Shown: piece by piece, positions 28,606-38,144 of the stretch
Layout: every line of letters starts with the position of its first letter
How positions within the stretch are numbered: the first letter of the stretch is position 1
NCBI GenBank assembly: GCA_947066105.1
Contig: CAMSYM010000006.1
Coordinates: forward strand, 39,267-103,266
DNA: 64,000 bases
Origin: an uncultured Clostridia bacterium
Lineage (GTDB): Bacteria > Bacillota > Clostridia > Christensenellales > Pumilibacteraceae
Reading direction: 5' to 3'
Notes under the pieces: generated by a model
Told to the model about the DNA's origin: nothing
Seen by the model: only the letters and a program-made list of their open reading frames with translations
Database searches by the model: none
Position numbers and translations under genes: made by a program

Positions 28606-29184
28606 TCAACCTTGTTTGAAGCTATGCAAACCGTCTATGACAAGCTTACCGGCTTCCATCGACAATTGTTCGAGCGGCTTGACGCACCCGGTATCGAACC
28701 AGTTTTGATAAACGGACAACATGCCCGAAGTGACGAAATCGGCGCAAAGCTCGTAATCGCAATTGCCCAGCTCCGCCGTTTTAAGTCCGTCGCAGACCTT
28801 GTCGCGCAGGACTTTATTGACCTTACGGATAATATACGAATTGGCATCTATCTTGAACAAATGTCCGTACAGTTCGAGATTGGAATTTATAATATCGGTC
28901 AACGTTTCAAAAAGCTTCAACGGGTTGTCGATGCTGTTTTTGACGTCAAGCTCCTTGACGGCGTTTTCCAACAACCCGATTATCTCGTTTTCCACTTCGT
29001 TGCGTATCTCGTACACGCCGCTGTAATAGTTATACACGGTTTTCCTGTCAACGTCGGCGGCGTCGGCAATATCCTTGACCGAAATATCGTTGAGATCTTT
29101 CTGCGACAACAGCTTGATAAAAGCGTTGCGTATCGCGCGTTTTGTTCTTACGACCCTGCGATCGGGTTTACGGGCATCTTCCAT
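28606..29184 (-). CDS. TetR-family transcriptional regulator
   Basis: Regulator of 192 residues. The N-terminal helix-turn-helix is typical: RAIRNAFIKLL, then ISVKDIADAADVDRKTVYNYY (about 15-60). An all-helical ligand-binding and dimerisation domain follows. The ATG at 29184 with AAGGAG 9 bases upstream is preferred over the frame extension to 29259. A palindrome (GACATATGTC) overlaps its own -35 box, which suggests autorepression. No transporter or enzyme lies next to it, so the regulated function is unknown. Confidence 0.87.
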   Translation of the reverse strand: MEDARKPDRRVVRTKRAIRNAFIKLLSQKDLNDISVKDIADAADVDRKTVYNYYSGVYEIRNEVENEIIGLLENAVKELDVKNSIDNPLKLFETLTDIINSNLELYGHLFKIDANSYIIRKVNKVLRDKVCDGLKTAELGNCDYELCADFVTSGMLSVYQNWFDTGCVKPLEQLSMEAGKLVIDGLHSFKQG

Positions 29185-29286
29185 TGTTAAAGACTCCTTA
29201 TGGAAATAACGCAACCTATCCGCAGGAATCGTATGCCGAAATGCGGTTGACCGTTGCACGGTCGACTTAAAACGACGACCATAGCC

Positions 29287-29315
29287 ATTGTACTATATTT
29301 TTCGACATATGTCAA
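29287..29315 (-). promoter_or_regulatory. TetR gene promoter with overlapping operator
   Basis: TTGACA (29310-29315), 17 bases, TACAAT (29287-29292) on the minus strand. The perfect palindrome GACATATGTC (29304-29313) covers the -35 edge, as expected for an autorepressor site. A related sequence (TTGACACGTATCG) recurs near 29480-29493. Confidence 0.7.
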
Positions 29316-29481
29316 TTCCAAAACACGACAGAATATGTATCCAAACGTACATAATACAGGTCGGCACGCGCTAATATCAAATCAGCTTGCGCGTCCGCAT
29401 AAAAGCTTCCGCTATCGGCTGTTGCCGGCGTGAGCTTGTCATGAACTTGACATTGCGCGAGATATTCGATAAAATATACTT

Positions 29482-29612
29482 ATCGATACGTGTCAATAGC
29501 ATATATTATCCGATATATGGATCTTCAAATGTCACAGCATTTGCGATAAGCATCAGCAAATCGGTCAAAAAAGCACGACCGCCATCGATTTGATCGGTGG
29601 CGGTCGAAGTTT
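29482..29612 (+). ncRNA. Candidate small RNA between promoter and terminator
   Basis: A plus-strand promoter TTGACA (29447-29452), 17 bases, TAAAAT (29470-29475) points into a 130-base stretch with no credible ORF that ends in a strong GC-rich hairpin with a T tract (29576-29614). The position between two minus-strand units fits a stand-alone RNA. There is no homology evidence. Confidence 0.28.
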
Positions 29613-29614
29613 TT
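29576..29614. terminator. Strong bidirectional terminator
   Basis: CGACCGCCATCGAT pairs with ATCGGTGGCGGTCG around a TTG loop. T runs on both strands follow. It ends the minus-strand surface operon and perhaps a plus-strand RNA. Confidence 0.75.
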
Positions 29615-29840
29615 ATACAAGCTTTTCGAGCTGTTCCATGAGCGCGAGCATGCGTTCGCGCTTGACGTCTATATCCGCGGTGAACGTGCGGAAAAACTGC
29701 ATTTCCGATTCGTCGGGCTGTTGACGGCTGATCAGCGACTCGATAAGCGCGGCTTGCGAGCGCGAACGCTTGATTTCGAGCACTTTGATCTCTTCTTCGA
29801 GAATGCGGATCTCTTTTGCCAATTCCTTTTTGACAGACAT
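29613..29840 (-). CDS. Small coiled-coil protein
   Basis: Protein of 75 residues, nearly all charged heptad-like helix (ELAKEIRILEEEIKVLEIKR, then a second helix after a short QQPDES turn). It forms a probable helical hairpin. AAGGAGA precedes the ATG. It is the last gene of the operon with the large membrane-anchored surface protein, 37 bases downstream. That protein also has a long intracellular helical tail, so a physical partnership is plausible but unproven. Confidence 0.6.
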   Translation of the reverse strand: MSVKKELAKEIRILEEEIKVLEIKRSRSQAALIESLISRQQPDESEMQFFRTFTADIDVKRERMLALMEQLEKLV

Positions 29841-29877
29841 TTTAATTTCTCCTTATTAATGTTTTTTGTCCGACCCG

Positions 29878-32800
29878 CTATTGCTCGGTCGGGATATCAC
29901 TTGTTTCCGATTCGGTCGACGCTCGGTCGGCGGGCGTTTCGGCTTGGTCGGCCGGCGTTTCGGCTTCGGCGGCGGGCTTTTTCTTGCCCGCGCTCTTTTT
30001 GCTCGGTTTTTGGGCTTTGGGCGCTTCGGCAACTTCCGCGTCGGACGGCTGTTCGGTATCGATCGCGACCGTTTCAGTTTCCGCCGCGGCGGCGCTTTCC
30101 TTGATCGCCACGGCGCGCGCCTGCATTGCTTCCGCCTTGGCTTTTATTTTGTCGGCGCGCTCGACTTCGGCTTGTGCCTTGGCTTCGAGCTCGGCGGCTT
30201 TTTCGGACGCGGATTTCTTTTCTTCCGCTTCGGCGGCAAGCTTGCGTGCCTGAGCGCGTTCTTCCGCGCGATCGCGTGCTTCGGCTTGCGCGCGCGACGC
30301 TTGCGACGCCGCCGCGACCTTGCTTGCACGGACCGCCGCGATAGTCGCGTCGACCGTTGCCTTGGTACGGATAGCAAGCACTATCTTATCGGTAAGCAAG
30401 CGGAACACGCCTTTCTTGTAAAGAATGAGCAGGATCAACGCGGCTATCGCCAGCGCGCCCAACACTATCGACAATATCGCCCACCAAGGCAAGCCCGGTT
30501 TTTCAAACACTTGAACGAACGCCGAATACGTCAACGCGTCGTAATTGACCGTCGACGCGACCGTTGCGGAAAGCCTGTATACGCCCGCCGCCGCGCCGTC
30601 CAGCTTGTTGATACCCTTGGACGAATCGTATAGAACATTGTCGTCGACGTCGGTTATGACTATAACTACCGTACCGTAGCGCGCCGCGCCTGTCACTGCG
30701 TTTTCGGTCTTGTCGTAGCTGCCCGCTACCCAGAACGCTATGCTCGGCTCGACCGCCCAACCGTTGTTGGCGGCGACTATGCCGAACTTAACGTCGAAGG
30801 TCGCCGTCTTATCGGCTATCGTCTGCCCCGTCCACATATAGTAATCGGGTTCGCGGAGCGTGAGCGTAACGTCGTATTCTCCGACGTTTACGCCGCCGAC
30901 GTTGGACGTAACAGTGTATAACAACGTGTCGGAAATATCCGCCGTGAGCGACGAACCGTTATACGTCTTGTCGCGAAGAACGGGAACGTCGACCGTTTTG
31001 ACGTTTACCACTTCGAAATAAAGATCGGTGCGGTTGGCGTCGCCGCTCAAACCGTATGTCGAATCGTAATAATTGGGCGCGCACACCTTGTAAAACACGG
31101 TGTATTTATCGGGATCGGCAAGCGCGACGGGCATTGCGTCCGCAGTATAATATTTATCGTTTTGCATGCGCGACAGGTTAAACGTTATATCGAACCCGCC
31201 GAACAGATCGTCGTACTGTTCGAGTTCCCACACCGTATCGGCACGATCGAAAGCCACCGCCGAGTCCAGCGCGTTGCGCACGTCATCCGCCGACGCTTGG
31301 TCGTAATAATGCGACGAACCGTCCCAAACGTATGTGAACTTTTTACCGTTTATCGCTCTGTCTATGCTGTCGGTCACTACCGTCGGAATAGCTTTTCTTT
31401 GGACGGTGAACCGCACGGACTCGGTAAAGCCCGAATGCCAAATGTAATGCGGGTCGGAATGCGTAGTATCGCTTTCGTCGTATTCCTCCGTAGTCACTTC
31501 TCTTGCGGTGATGCGCAATTCGTAATCGCCCGCGGGCATTGCGTTGTTTATATAATAAGCAAACCGCGCGCGAGTAAACGTTTCGTTGCCTATTATAGTA
31601 TCACCGTTGCGAATGAGCGTGAGCGTAACGGGATCGAGTACAGCGCCGTAATCGACTTCGTGTACGTCTCCGTACATAATGCGCGGCGGCATAACGGCGA
31701 GCGTGTCGCCGTATACGCGGTCGGCTATCGAATAATCGCCGCCGTCCCCGTCGACAGCCCAGTTGCCCTCGTCGACGACATACCAAACCTTATCGATCGA
31801 AGCGGAACGTCCGTCCGCAGCGACGTTAACGGATATCCCGCGCGCCGCGCCGTCTACGGGCGAACCCGCAAGCGCGAGCGTGTAGTTTTCGGTCGCGGTA
31901 ACGGTCGCGCTCGCTTTGTACACGCCTATGCCGTTCGCGCTGTTGCCGCCGTTATATTCGATCGTGTACGCTACGCCCGCCATACCGCCTGTGATGCCGA
32001 CCGTAACATAAACGTTTTCGCCGCGATAGCGCACTACCGAGTAACGCACGAACCGCGTTTCGTACCGCTCGTCGAGTCCGAGCTCCGCAAGCGCGCTGTC
32101 GGAAAGAATCGTGCGCGACGGGTATTCCGCGCCGCCGTCGGTAAACGTATAAACATACAACGTGACGCCCGAACTATCGAGCAATTCGGACACGACGCCC
32201 GTACCGCCTACGTTGACAAGCTTCCAAGAAAGATTGTTTGTATAATCGCCGAGATCCACGGTCTTGCGCGCGATATTTATATCGAAGGTATATCCCGTGC
32301 CGCCGTCGACCACTTTCATTCCGTATTTGCCCGCGTTACCGACGACCGTCGGGAAAGCTTCGGCGGCAGGATCGACGTTCTCGCCGTCCGCCGTCGTATA
32401 GCTTTCTATACTGACCGTCATATTGGGCGTGATCTTATCGCTCGTCGCATACAGCAACGAGTTGAGTTCGGTCATCGAATATGTTTTGCCGTCGTACGCG
32501 AGATCTTTGCGCGCAACGAACACCTTTTTACCGTCGCTGTCGAAAGCATACAGCGTTATCTTTTCGCCGTCGAAGCTTTTGTCGCAGAGCATTGCGGTAA
32601 CGTCCGCCACGGTCAACACGCCGCCCGTGCCGTCGGCTTTGCCGTACCATTGCACGTCGCCCATCTCCGCAGTGCCGAGCGTAGCGCCGTCGTCGACGCC
32701 CCATATCCCGTCCTGCAAGACCACGGTGAACGCCTTGCCGTACAAACGCTTGACCGAGCCGATAACACCGCCGCGGAAATCATACTCGATCTCCACTTCG

Positions 32801-33435
32801 TAAGTAAGCCCGTCCGTAAAGCTCGCAAGCGACGGAACGGTTTTCAGCTTTTCGTAGCTCGCACGGCCGTTTGCGATAAGATACGCGCTCACGTCGAACG
32901 CGGCTTCGCCGTATACCGTTTGCTCGTTGTCCGAGACCGACACGGTGGTAAGCGCGGGGGCGTTGCCGAACGCGCGCGTTCCCACGCTTTCCAAGCTGTT
33001 CGGAAGCGAAACCTTTGCAAGCGCCTTATTGTCGCCGAACGCCGCGTCGCCTATTTTTTTCAAACCGTCGGGCAAAACGACCTGAGTCAAGCCCGTATCG
33101 CCGAACGCGAAATCGGCGATCTCCCGTATAGCCGCGCCGTTCTCGAACGACAGCTTGACCAGATGTTTCTGCCCCGCGAACGCCGCCATGTCTATCTTGA
33201 CGACGTTTGCGGGAATAACTATCTCGTAATCCCGTTCGCTATCGAACCCGTCCGCATTCTCGTCGATGCCGTCGACTACCGTTTGCGCCGCGTCGGAGTA
33301 TGTAAGCGTTGCCTTTTGCAGATCGGACGCTTCGGCTTTCGACGCGGGTACGGCGAAAACGAGCGTGCACGCAAACGCGATCAAAAACGCGATGACCGCC
33401 GCAATGCTTATTCTTGCCTTTGTTGTGCTTTTCAT
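29878..33435 (-). CDS. LRR surface protein with transmembrane anchor and long cytoplasmic tail
   Basis: Protein of 1185 residues. Signal peptide at 1-34; BspA-type LRR_5 repeats at about 70-170 (IADFAFGDTGLTQVVLPDGL); then about 750 residues of beta-rich extracellular repeats. A single transmembrane helix near residue 960-985 (WAILSIVLGALAIAALILLI) is followed by a cytoplasmic tail of about 200 residues. The tail is rich in Ala, Glu, Lys and Arg (coiled-coil-like) and ends in a Lys/Pro/Ala/Glu-rich segment. The ATG at 33435 with AAGGTGA upstream is preferred over the GTG at 33444. It is co-transcribed with the lipoprotein gene 15 bases upstream. The long charged inner tail is unusual for an adhesin and suggests anchoring to a cytoplasmic structure. 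Confidence 0.83.
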   Translation of the reverse strand: MKSTTKARISIAAVIAFLIAFACTLVFAVPASKAEASDLQKATLTYSDAAQTVVDGIDENADGFDSERDYEIVIPANVVKIDMAAFAGQKHLVKLSFENGAAIREIADFAFGDTGLTQVVLPDGLKKIGDAAFGDNKALAKVSLPNSLESVGTRAFGNAPALTTVSVSDNEQTVYGEAAFDVSAYLIANGRASYEKLKTVPSLASFTDGLTYEVEIEYDFRGGVIGSVKRLYGKAFTVVLQDGIWGVDDGATLGTAEMGDVQWYGKADGTGGVLTVADVTAMLCDKSFDGEKITLYAFDSDGKKVFVARKDLAYDGKTYSMTELNSLLYATSDKITPNMTVSIESYTTADGENVDPAAEAFPTVVGNAGKYGMKVVDGGTGYTFDINIARKTVDLGDYTNNLSWKLVNVGGTGVVSELLDSSGVTLYVYTFTDGGAEYPSRTILSDSALAELGLDERYETRFVRYSVVRYRGENVYVTVGITGGMAGVAYTIEYNGGNSANGIGVYKASATVTATENYTLALAGSPVDGAARGISVNVAADGRSASIDKVWYVVDEGNWAVDGDGGDYSIADRVYGDTLAVMPPRIMYGDVHEVDYGAVLDPVTLTLIRNGDTIIGNETFTRARFAYYINNAMPAGDYELRITAREVTTEEYDESDTTHSDPHYIWHSGFTESVRFTVQRKAIPTVVTDSIDRAINGKKFTYVWDGSSHYYDQASADDVRNALDSAVAFDRADTVWELEQYDDLFGGFDITFNLSRMQNDKYYTADAMPVALADPDKYTVFYKVCAPNYYDSTYGLSGDANRTDLYFEVVNVKTVDVPVLRDKTYNGSSLTADISDTLLYTVTSNVGGVNVGEYDVTLTLREPDYYMWTGQTIADKTATFDVKFGIVAANNGWAVEPSIAFWVAGSYDKTENAVTGAARYGTVVIVITDVDDNVLYDSSKGINKLDGAAAGVYRLSATVASTVNYDALTYSAFVQVFEKPGLPWWAILSIVLGALAIAALILLILYKKGVFRLLTDKIVLAIRTKATVDATIAAVRASKVAAASQASRAQAEARDRAEERAQARKLAAEAEEKKSASEKAAELEAKAQAEVERADKIKAKAEAMQARAVAIKESAAAAETETVAIDTEQPSDAEVAEAPKAQKPSKKSAGKKKPAAEAETPADQAETPADRASTESETSDIPTEQ

Positions 33436-33450
33436 TCTGTTCACCTTCGT

Positions 33451-35328
33451 TTAATCGGCTTTGTAAGCGTTGATTAGATATTTGACCGTATAACCGTCGA
33501 GCGCGGCGACGCCGCCTATGCAACCGCCCGAGTTTTTTCCCGTAACGGCTCCGCAATTCCCGCATGCGAACAATACGTTCGACGCGCGCTCGCCCGTAAC
33601 GTTATTAAGATTGAGCCTGCCTATAACACCGCCGACGGCTGTGACCGCGAAAGAGTCGCCGGCGTATCCCGCCACGTCGCCGTAATTGAATACACCGTTG
33701 AGCTCGGTACGAAATACCGAATCCGCCGCGCCGTCGGTATGGGCGTAGACCTGCAACGATCCGATGATGCCGCCGACATAGGACGGCTGAAAAACCGCTA
33801 TATCGCCGTAATTGGCACAATCGTAAAATCCGACGTTCTTATCGTACGACCCCTCGGCGATCCAGTCGTTGACCCCGCCGACTATCCCGCCGACAAGCGA
33901 GTCCGATCCGGAATTTGCGACCTTCGACGCGATGTTGCCGTAATTGACGCAACCGTCGAACACGTACGAATGATTTATCTTTTGATCGGGCGCGTCTTCG
34001 TAGCGTTCCGCCGACCCGTCGGTCTGCCAATAGCTAAGCATTCCGCCCGCGTAGAGCGCGCCGTAAATATTGCCGTGATTTTTGCAATTATCGAACGTGA
34101 ACTCGCTTTGATTGACTATATAACCGAGTATGCCCGCCTTTTTCTCGCCTTCTCCGTCCGAACCGAGATCGATATGATTGACGCAGTCGGTCATTCGCAC
34201 CGCGCCTAATCTGTATCCCGCCGCAACTGTTTTTCCGCCGGCGATTTTGGGCAAAGAGCTGCCCGCAAAAGGCTTGCCGTCGAGCTTGCCCGCATAGCAT
34301 CTGCCTACCAAGCCGCCAGTCGTCGACGTGTGGCGTATGTAGTCCGTTTCGGCTTGCGCGGGATCGCCTTCGGGCGAGCCTGCGACGCAACCGGTCAATG
34401 TAAGGTCGCCCGCCGCAAATCCGACTATCGCACCCACGCAATCGGTGAGTATTTCGTGACCGTCTACCGATTTTTCGGTCAAGTCGATCTTGACGTCGAC
34501 TATATTAATGTTTTTGAACGTCGCGTTGCCGACGCTGCCGAACACTCCGTATACATATTCGTCGACGTTTTCGGAACGATCCGTAGAAAACGGGATGTCC
34601 AGCGTTTCGGAAACGTTTATGTAAAATGCGCCCGTCTTGTAAACTATATTGTCGTAAAAACCTTTTGACGAGAAATTATATATTGTATGTCCGTTGCCGT
34701 CGAACGTGCCTTTGAACATTATCGTATGCCCGTCGGCATTCTCGGTCGTCGACTGCTTGCGCGAAATAAATCCGACGGGGATCCAAGTATTGGCGTCGCC
34801 GCCGAGATCGATATCGCATTCGAGAACTACCGTATAATCCTTAAATCCGTCGTTTTCGGGCAAATTGGACTGATGTGCGAAATACGCGAAAGCCGACGCA
34901 TCGCAAATGGATATCGTCTTGCTGTCGGTATTTACCATATATGTAGACGGCGTTGGCGCTTTTTCCGTTTCGGTATCCGCCCAACCCGCTTTTACGAGAT
35001 CGCCGTCCCACAAATAAGCGTTGTCGTAGACCGAACTCAACGCATCGCCGTCGGCAAAAGGCGCGGAAGGCTCGGCAGTTACGGGACGTTCGGGCAAACC
35101 AAGCTCCGCTACGTCGCCCGCTACGTTTTCCGCAACGTCGACGGACACATTGCCGTTTTCGGGCAAACCTTGATCGACGTTTCCCGATACCGTCGACGAA
35201 CTGCCGTGTACGGGACTGTTGCGCTCCGCTACGTCCGTCGCCGCGCCGCCGTTACCGCACGCCGCAAGCGGCAAGCATATCAACGATAATGCCGCAACCG
35301 CCGCGACACCGCGTAAACGCTTTTTCAT
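33451..35328 (-). CDS. GLUG-type repeat lipoprotein
   Basis: Lipoprotein of 625 residues. Signal peptide with lipobox LAAC (Cys24); a low-complexity Val/Asn/Gly/Pro linker to about 110; then FKGTFDGNGHTIYNF and a series of glycine-rich repeats of the GLUG type (GGIVGGVNDWIAEGSY, GGIIGSLQVYAHT, GGVIGRLNLNNV). These probably fold as a beta-helix. It relates in style, but not in close sequence, to the 722-residue pair at 14.5-21.5 kb. It is the first gene of a three-gene operon with the TM-anchored surface protein and the coiled-coil protein. Confidence 0.82.
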   Translation of the reverse strand: MKKRLRGVAAVAALSLICLPLAACGNGGAATDVAERNSPVHGSSSTVSGNVDQGLPENGNVSVDVAENVAGDVAELGLPERPVTAEPSAPFADGDALSSVYDNAYLWDGDLVKAGWADTETEKAPTPSTYMVNTDSKTISICDASAFAYFAHQSNLPENDGFKDYTVVLECDIDLGGDANTWIPVGFISRKQSTTENADGHTIMFKGTFDGNGHTIYNFSSKGFYDNIVYKTGAFYINVSETLDIPFSTDRSENVDEYVYGVFGSVGNATFKNINIVDVKIDLTEKSVDGHEILTDCVGAIVGFAAGDLTLTGCVAGSPEGDPAQAETDYIRHTSTTGGLVGRCYAGKLDGKPFAGSSLPKIAGGKTVAAGYRLGAVRMTDCVNHIDLGSDGEGEKKAGILGYIVNQSEFTFDNCKNHGNIYGALYAGGMLSYWQTDGSAERYEDAPDQKINHSYVFDGCVNYGNIASKVANSGSDSLVGGIVGGVNDWIAEGSYDKNVGFYDCANYGDIAVFQPSYVGGIIGSLQVYAHTDGAADSVFRTELNGVFNYGDVAGYAGDSFAVTAVGGVIGRLNLNNVTGERASNVLFACGNCGAVTGKNSGGCIGGVAALDGYTVKYLINAYKAD

Positions 35329-35395
35329 TCCGACCTCCTTGACGCATATCCGTCAATATGCGCTCTTGCGCATACAATAGACTTGCACATATATA

Positions 35396-35424
35396 AGTGT
35401 AACATACAAAGCGTACACTGTCAA
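35396..35424 (-). promoter_or_regulatory. Sigma-A promoter of the 29.6-35.3 kb surface operon
   Basis: TTGACA (35419-35424), 17 bases, TACACT (35396-35401) on the minus strand, about 70 bases before the lipoprotein ATG. Confidence 0.7.
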
Positions 35425-35523
35425 GTCATTTAAGAAATTTTAATGTTTTACTCCGCGATAGGTCGAATGCGCGCGACAAACCGCAACGCGCTTCGGCTTC
35501 GACGCGATCGCGCCGAAGCAAAG

Positions 35524-36405
35524 CTAAACCGTTATGCGCTCGTGCAATACGCCCGTGCGCGTCGGCGCAAACACTCTGCACTCGCCGTCCGCGCGCAACG
35601 CGCCCACGCAATCGCAAAATTTTTGCATATCAGTAAAATAGCCGAGCGCCATGCCGCCCGACCCCGTCATGTTGACTGCCGCGCCGAAGCTTTCGAGCCG
35701 CGCGATCGTTTTTTCAAGATCGGGCAACAGCTTTGCAACGGGCGCATACAGCGCGTTGCCCATCAGTCCGAGCGCACCGTCGTCCGCGTCGAGCAAGTAC
35801 TCGCACAGCTTGTCGTTATCGGTAGGACAATGCGTTTTTTGCGGATACAGTCTGTCGAACTCGGCGTACGCTCGCGCGGTAGACGACGTACCGCACATAA
35901 CGCCGACGATAAACAGACGCAGTTTGTTTTCCATAAAAAACAGGTCGTCGCCGACGCCGCGCACTCGCGCAAGACCGCCCGTCAGCATGAACGGCACGTC
36001 CGATCCCACCGACAGCGCAAGCGCGCGCATATCCGCGCCGCGTTCGGGAAGCTTGTACAAAACATCGAGCGCGCGCAAGACCGCCGCGCCGTCTGCGGAC
36101 GATCCGCCCAAGCCCGCGCCGATAGGTATGCCTTTTTCGACGGTAATATCCCAACCGTTGCCGCCTATTGCCTTTTGTACGGCGCGCGCCGCTTTTGCCG
36201 CCGTATTATCATCGCCTATATCGGCGTTGACAAATCTTACGCGGATATCTTCGTCGTCGCGCTCGACGACAGTCACCGTGTCGAAGCAATCGACGGACAT
36301 CATCACGCTGTCCAGCCTGTGCAAGCCCGTTTTCGCGTCCGCGCCCGTGATATTGAGCGACAGATTGGCTTTGCCGAACGCTCTCAGTTTTACTGCGTTA
36401 TTCAT
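35524..36405 (-). CDS. ispE: 4-diphosphocytidyl-2-C-methyl-D-erythritol kinase
   Basis: Kinase of the non-mevalonate (MEP) isoprenoid pathway; it phosphorylates the 2-hydroxyl of CDP-methylerythritol with ATP. The GHMP ATP-binding motif PIGAGLGGSSADG spans about 94-106. Lys12 in the KANLSL start and Asp136 (VGSDVPF) are the expected catalytic pair. At 293 residues it is of normal length. It has its own consensus promoter and lies downstream of the veg and SPOCS/LysM genes, a grouping I associate with Clostridia. Confidence 0.92.
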   Translation of the reverse strand: MNNAVKLRAFGKANLSLNITGADAKTGLHRLDSVMMSVDCFDTVTVVERDDEDIRVRFVNADIGDDNTAAKAARAVQKAIGGNGWDITVEKGIPIGAGLGGSSADGAAVLRALDVLYKLPERGADMRALALSVGSDVPFMLTGGLARVRGVGDDLFFMENKLRLFIVGVMCGTSSTARAYAEFDRLYPQKTHCPTDNDKLCEYLLDADDGALGLMGNALYAPVAKLLPDLEKTIARLESFGAAVNMTGSGGMALGYFTDMQKFCDCVGALRADGECRVFAPTRTGVLHERITV

Positions 36406-36411
36406 GATAAC

Positions 36412-36440
36412 AGTATATCACCGCAAGCGCGCACTGTCAA
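36412..36440 (-). promoter_or_regulatory. ispE promoter
   Basis: TTGACA (36435-36440), 17 bases, TATACT (36412-36417) on the minus strand. The -10 box lies only 6 bases from the ATG, so the leader would be very short or absent. Confidence 0.6.
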
Positions 36441-36451
36441 CCCGCAAAAGA

Positions 36452-36481
36452 ACGGGCGGCAGAAAAATTCCTGTCGCCCGT
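36452..36481 (-). terminator. Terminator after the SPOCS/LysM gene
   Basis: An 11-bp stem (ACGGGCGACAG with CTGCCGCCCGT, one mismatch) is followed by TTCTTTT on the minus strand, 33 bases past the stop at 36514. Confidence 0.6.
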
Positions 36482-36513
36482 CGCGTTTTACGGATAACTA
36501 TCCGTCCGACTGT

Positions 36514-37989
36514 CTATTTGTTGCAAAAATTGATAAGGCGTTCGCCGCCTGCGTACGGCGCGGCCGCGGCGTTCTGCTCGCTCACGCGTTCGGGCGAACA
36601 ACAGAGCGCTTTCGCCGCTTGCCACAGCGTTTCGCCCGCTTTGGCGATATGCACTATGACCGACGCGTCGGGGCGCGGGATAGGCTCGCCCACCGTCACT
36701 TCGGTGACCAACGTACACGGCTTGCTCGACGACATTTCGAGCGTGAACGCCGCTTCCGCCTTTATATCGAATACGGATTCGCGGCGCACGCGCACGCTCA
36801 CGTCGGTGACCGTCGCCGTCGCGCGGATCTCGTCAGCGGTCGCATGCACCGACAGCGGGATGGAAAACGGCAGGCGGAACGCGACGGTGTCCGCAACGTT
36901 CTTTTCGGCGTTGTAATAAACGATATCGCCGCCTATCAAGCCCTCCGCCGTCACGCGCTTATCGTCGACTTTCACGTCGGACAATGTGCAGAACGTGCCG
37001 TTCACGCACAACACGTTATCCGCGGCGAGCCTGTCGGACGCGAGCGGTATCTGTCCGTCGACGGTGTCGGTAACGGTAACGCTCGGCTCGATACGGCAAC
37101 ATTCGGCGGCGGCGGTCGCTACTTCTATCTCGTTATCGGCGCAGAACACGTCGGTAACGGCTTCCGTTTCGCGGCAGTCCATGGCGAATACGTCCAAGCA
37201 CAGCGTAACGGCAAGCTCGATACGGTTTTCGCCGACGACCGAAGTCGCCGCGCTCGTTTCGACAGTCGCCGTCGCAAACGCGGTATTGCTCTCGGTCGCG
37301 CCGTGCGCCGACACGTCCTTGGAAAACGGCGTGACTACGCGCTCGGCGGATATCATATCGCCGTCGGTGCGCACCACTATGTAGCTGTACACCGCGCCCG
37401 ATACCTTTACAACGCCGTCGCCCGCTTGCGCGCCCGTGACTACGGCTTTGCTCGTAACGAACAGGACTTCGCACGCTTTGCCCGTCGATACGCTGTCCGC
37501 AACGTACACAGTTTCGGACTGTTCGGCGCAAAGCACACAGTGTTCCACGGTCTGCTTTTCGGCGTAAATGCCGTTTTCGGTATCGGCTATGCAAGTATAC
37601 TCGACGGACTTGACGGCTATCGCTTTGACGTCGACCACCGCGACCGCTTTGACCGCGCCGCCGTCGACGCTCGCTTCGACGTTGATCACTTCGGGAACGA
37701 ATACTACTTTCATGCCCGTCGCGATATCCGGCGACGTTATTTTATCCGAAAACTCGGCAACGACCGAAACGCAGTCCACCTTGTCCCCGAACTGCGCCAA
37801 GCAGTCGAACCGGACCTTGCCGGAATACCGAGCCTCGCCCGCGAAAATTTCTCCGGGTACGGTCGACGCGCTCGCGTTTGCCGATAAGATACGGCACTCG
37901 CCGTCTATCGCTTGCCGCGCTTCGACTACGGCTTGACCGTGCGCCAAGCACGTTAATTGGTCGCTTTTGATAGTGATGTTGTCGGACAT
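36514..37989 (-). CDS. SPOCS (DUF3794) domain protein with C-terminal LysM
   Basis: Protein of 491 residues with no signal peptide. It contains repeated beta-rich SPOCS-type domains (for example FAGEARYSGKVRFDCLAQF near residue 50 and VFVPEVINVEASVDG near 105), found in spore coat and spore cortex-associated proteins. A C-terminal LysM-like module (IVHIAKAGETLWQAAKALCC, last 50 residues) should bind peptidoglycan. The ATG at 37989 with AAGGAG 9 bases upstream is preferred over 38034. The protein suggests a sporulating ancestor or envelope role. A short gap (155 bases) separates it from the upstream veg-like gene. Confidence 0.85.
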   Translation of the reverse strand: MSDNITIKSDQLTCLAHGQAVVEARQAIDGECRILSANASASTVPGEIFAGEARYSGKVRFDCLAQFGDKVDCVSVVAEFSDKITSPDIATGMKVVFVPEVINVEASVDGGAVKAVAVVDVKAIAVKSVEYTCIADTENGIYAEKQTVEHCVLCAEQSETVYVADSVSTGKACEVLFVTSKAVVTGAQAGDGVVKVSGAVYSYIVVRTDGDMISAERVVTPFSKDVSAHGATESNTAFATATVETSAATSVVGENRIELAVTLCLDVFAMDCRETEAVTDVFCADNEIEVATAAAECCRIEPSVTVTDTVDGQIPLASDRLAADNVLCVNGTFCTLSDVKVDDKRVTAEGLIGGDIVYYNAEKNVADTVAFRLPFSIPLSVHATADEIRATATVTDVSVRVRRESVFDIKAEAAFTLEMSSSKPCTLVTEVTVGEPIPRPDASVIVHIAKAGETLWQAAKALCCSPERVSEQNAAAAPYAGGERLINFCNK

Positions 37990-38144
37990 GATTGTTCTCC
38001 TTGAAAATAAACTTATCGCTAACATGATATTCAAGGCAATACGAAATTATGACCGATACGATAATTTTTATATCAAACGTAAATCGAAGCGCCCGCGATC
38101 CGCGACCGTTTGATACACCGCTTCCGCCGAAATATTGCGCGATG

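Noticed and set aside
31162..33477. 771-residue plus-strand open frame, and a similar 814-residue frame at 35443-37887
   Set aside because: Antisense to well-supported minus-strand genes; Arg/His/Tyr-rich composition typical of mirror frames in GC-rich coding DNA.
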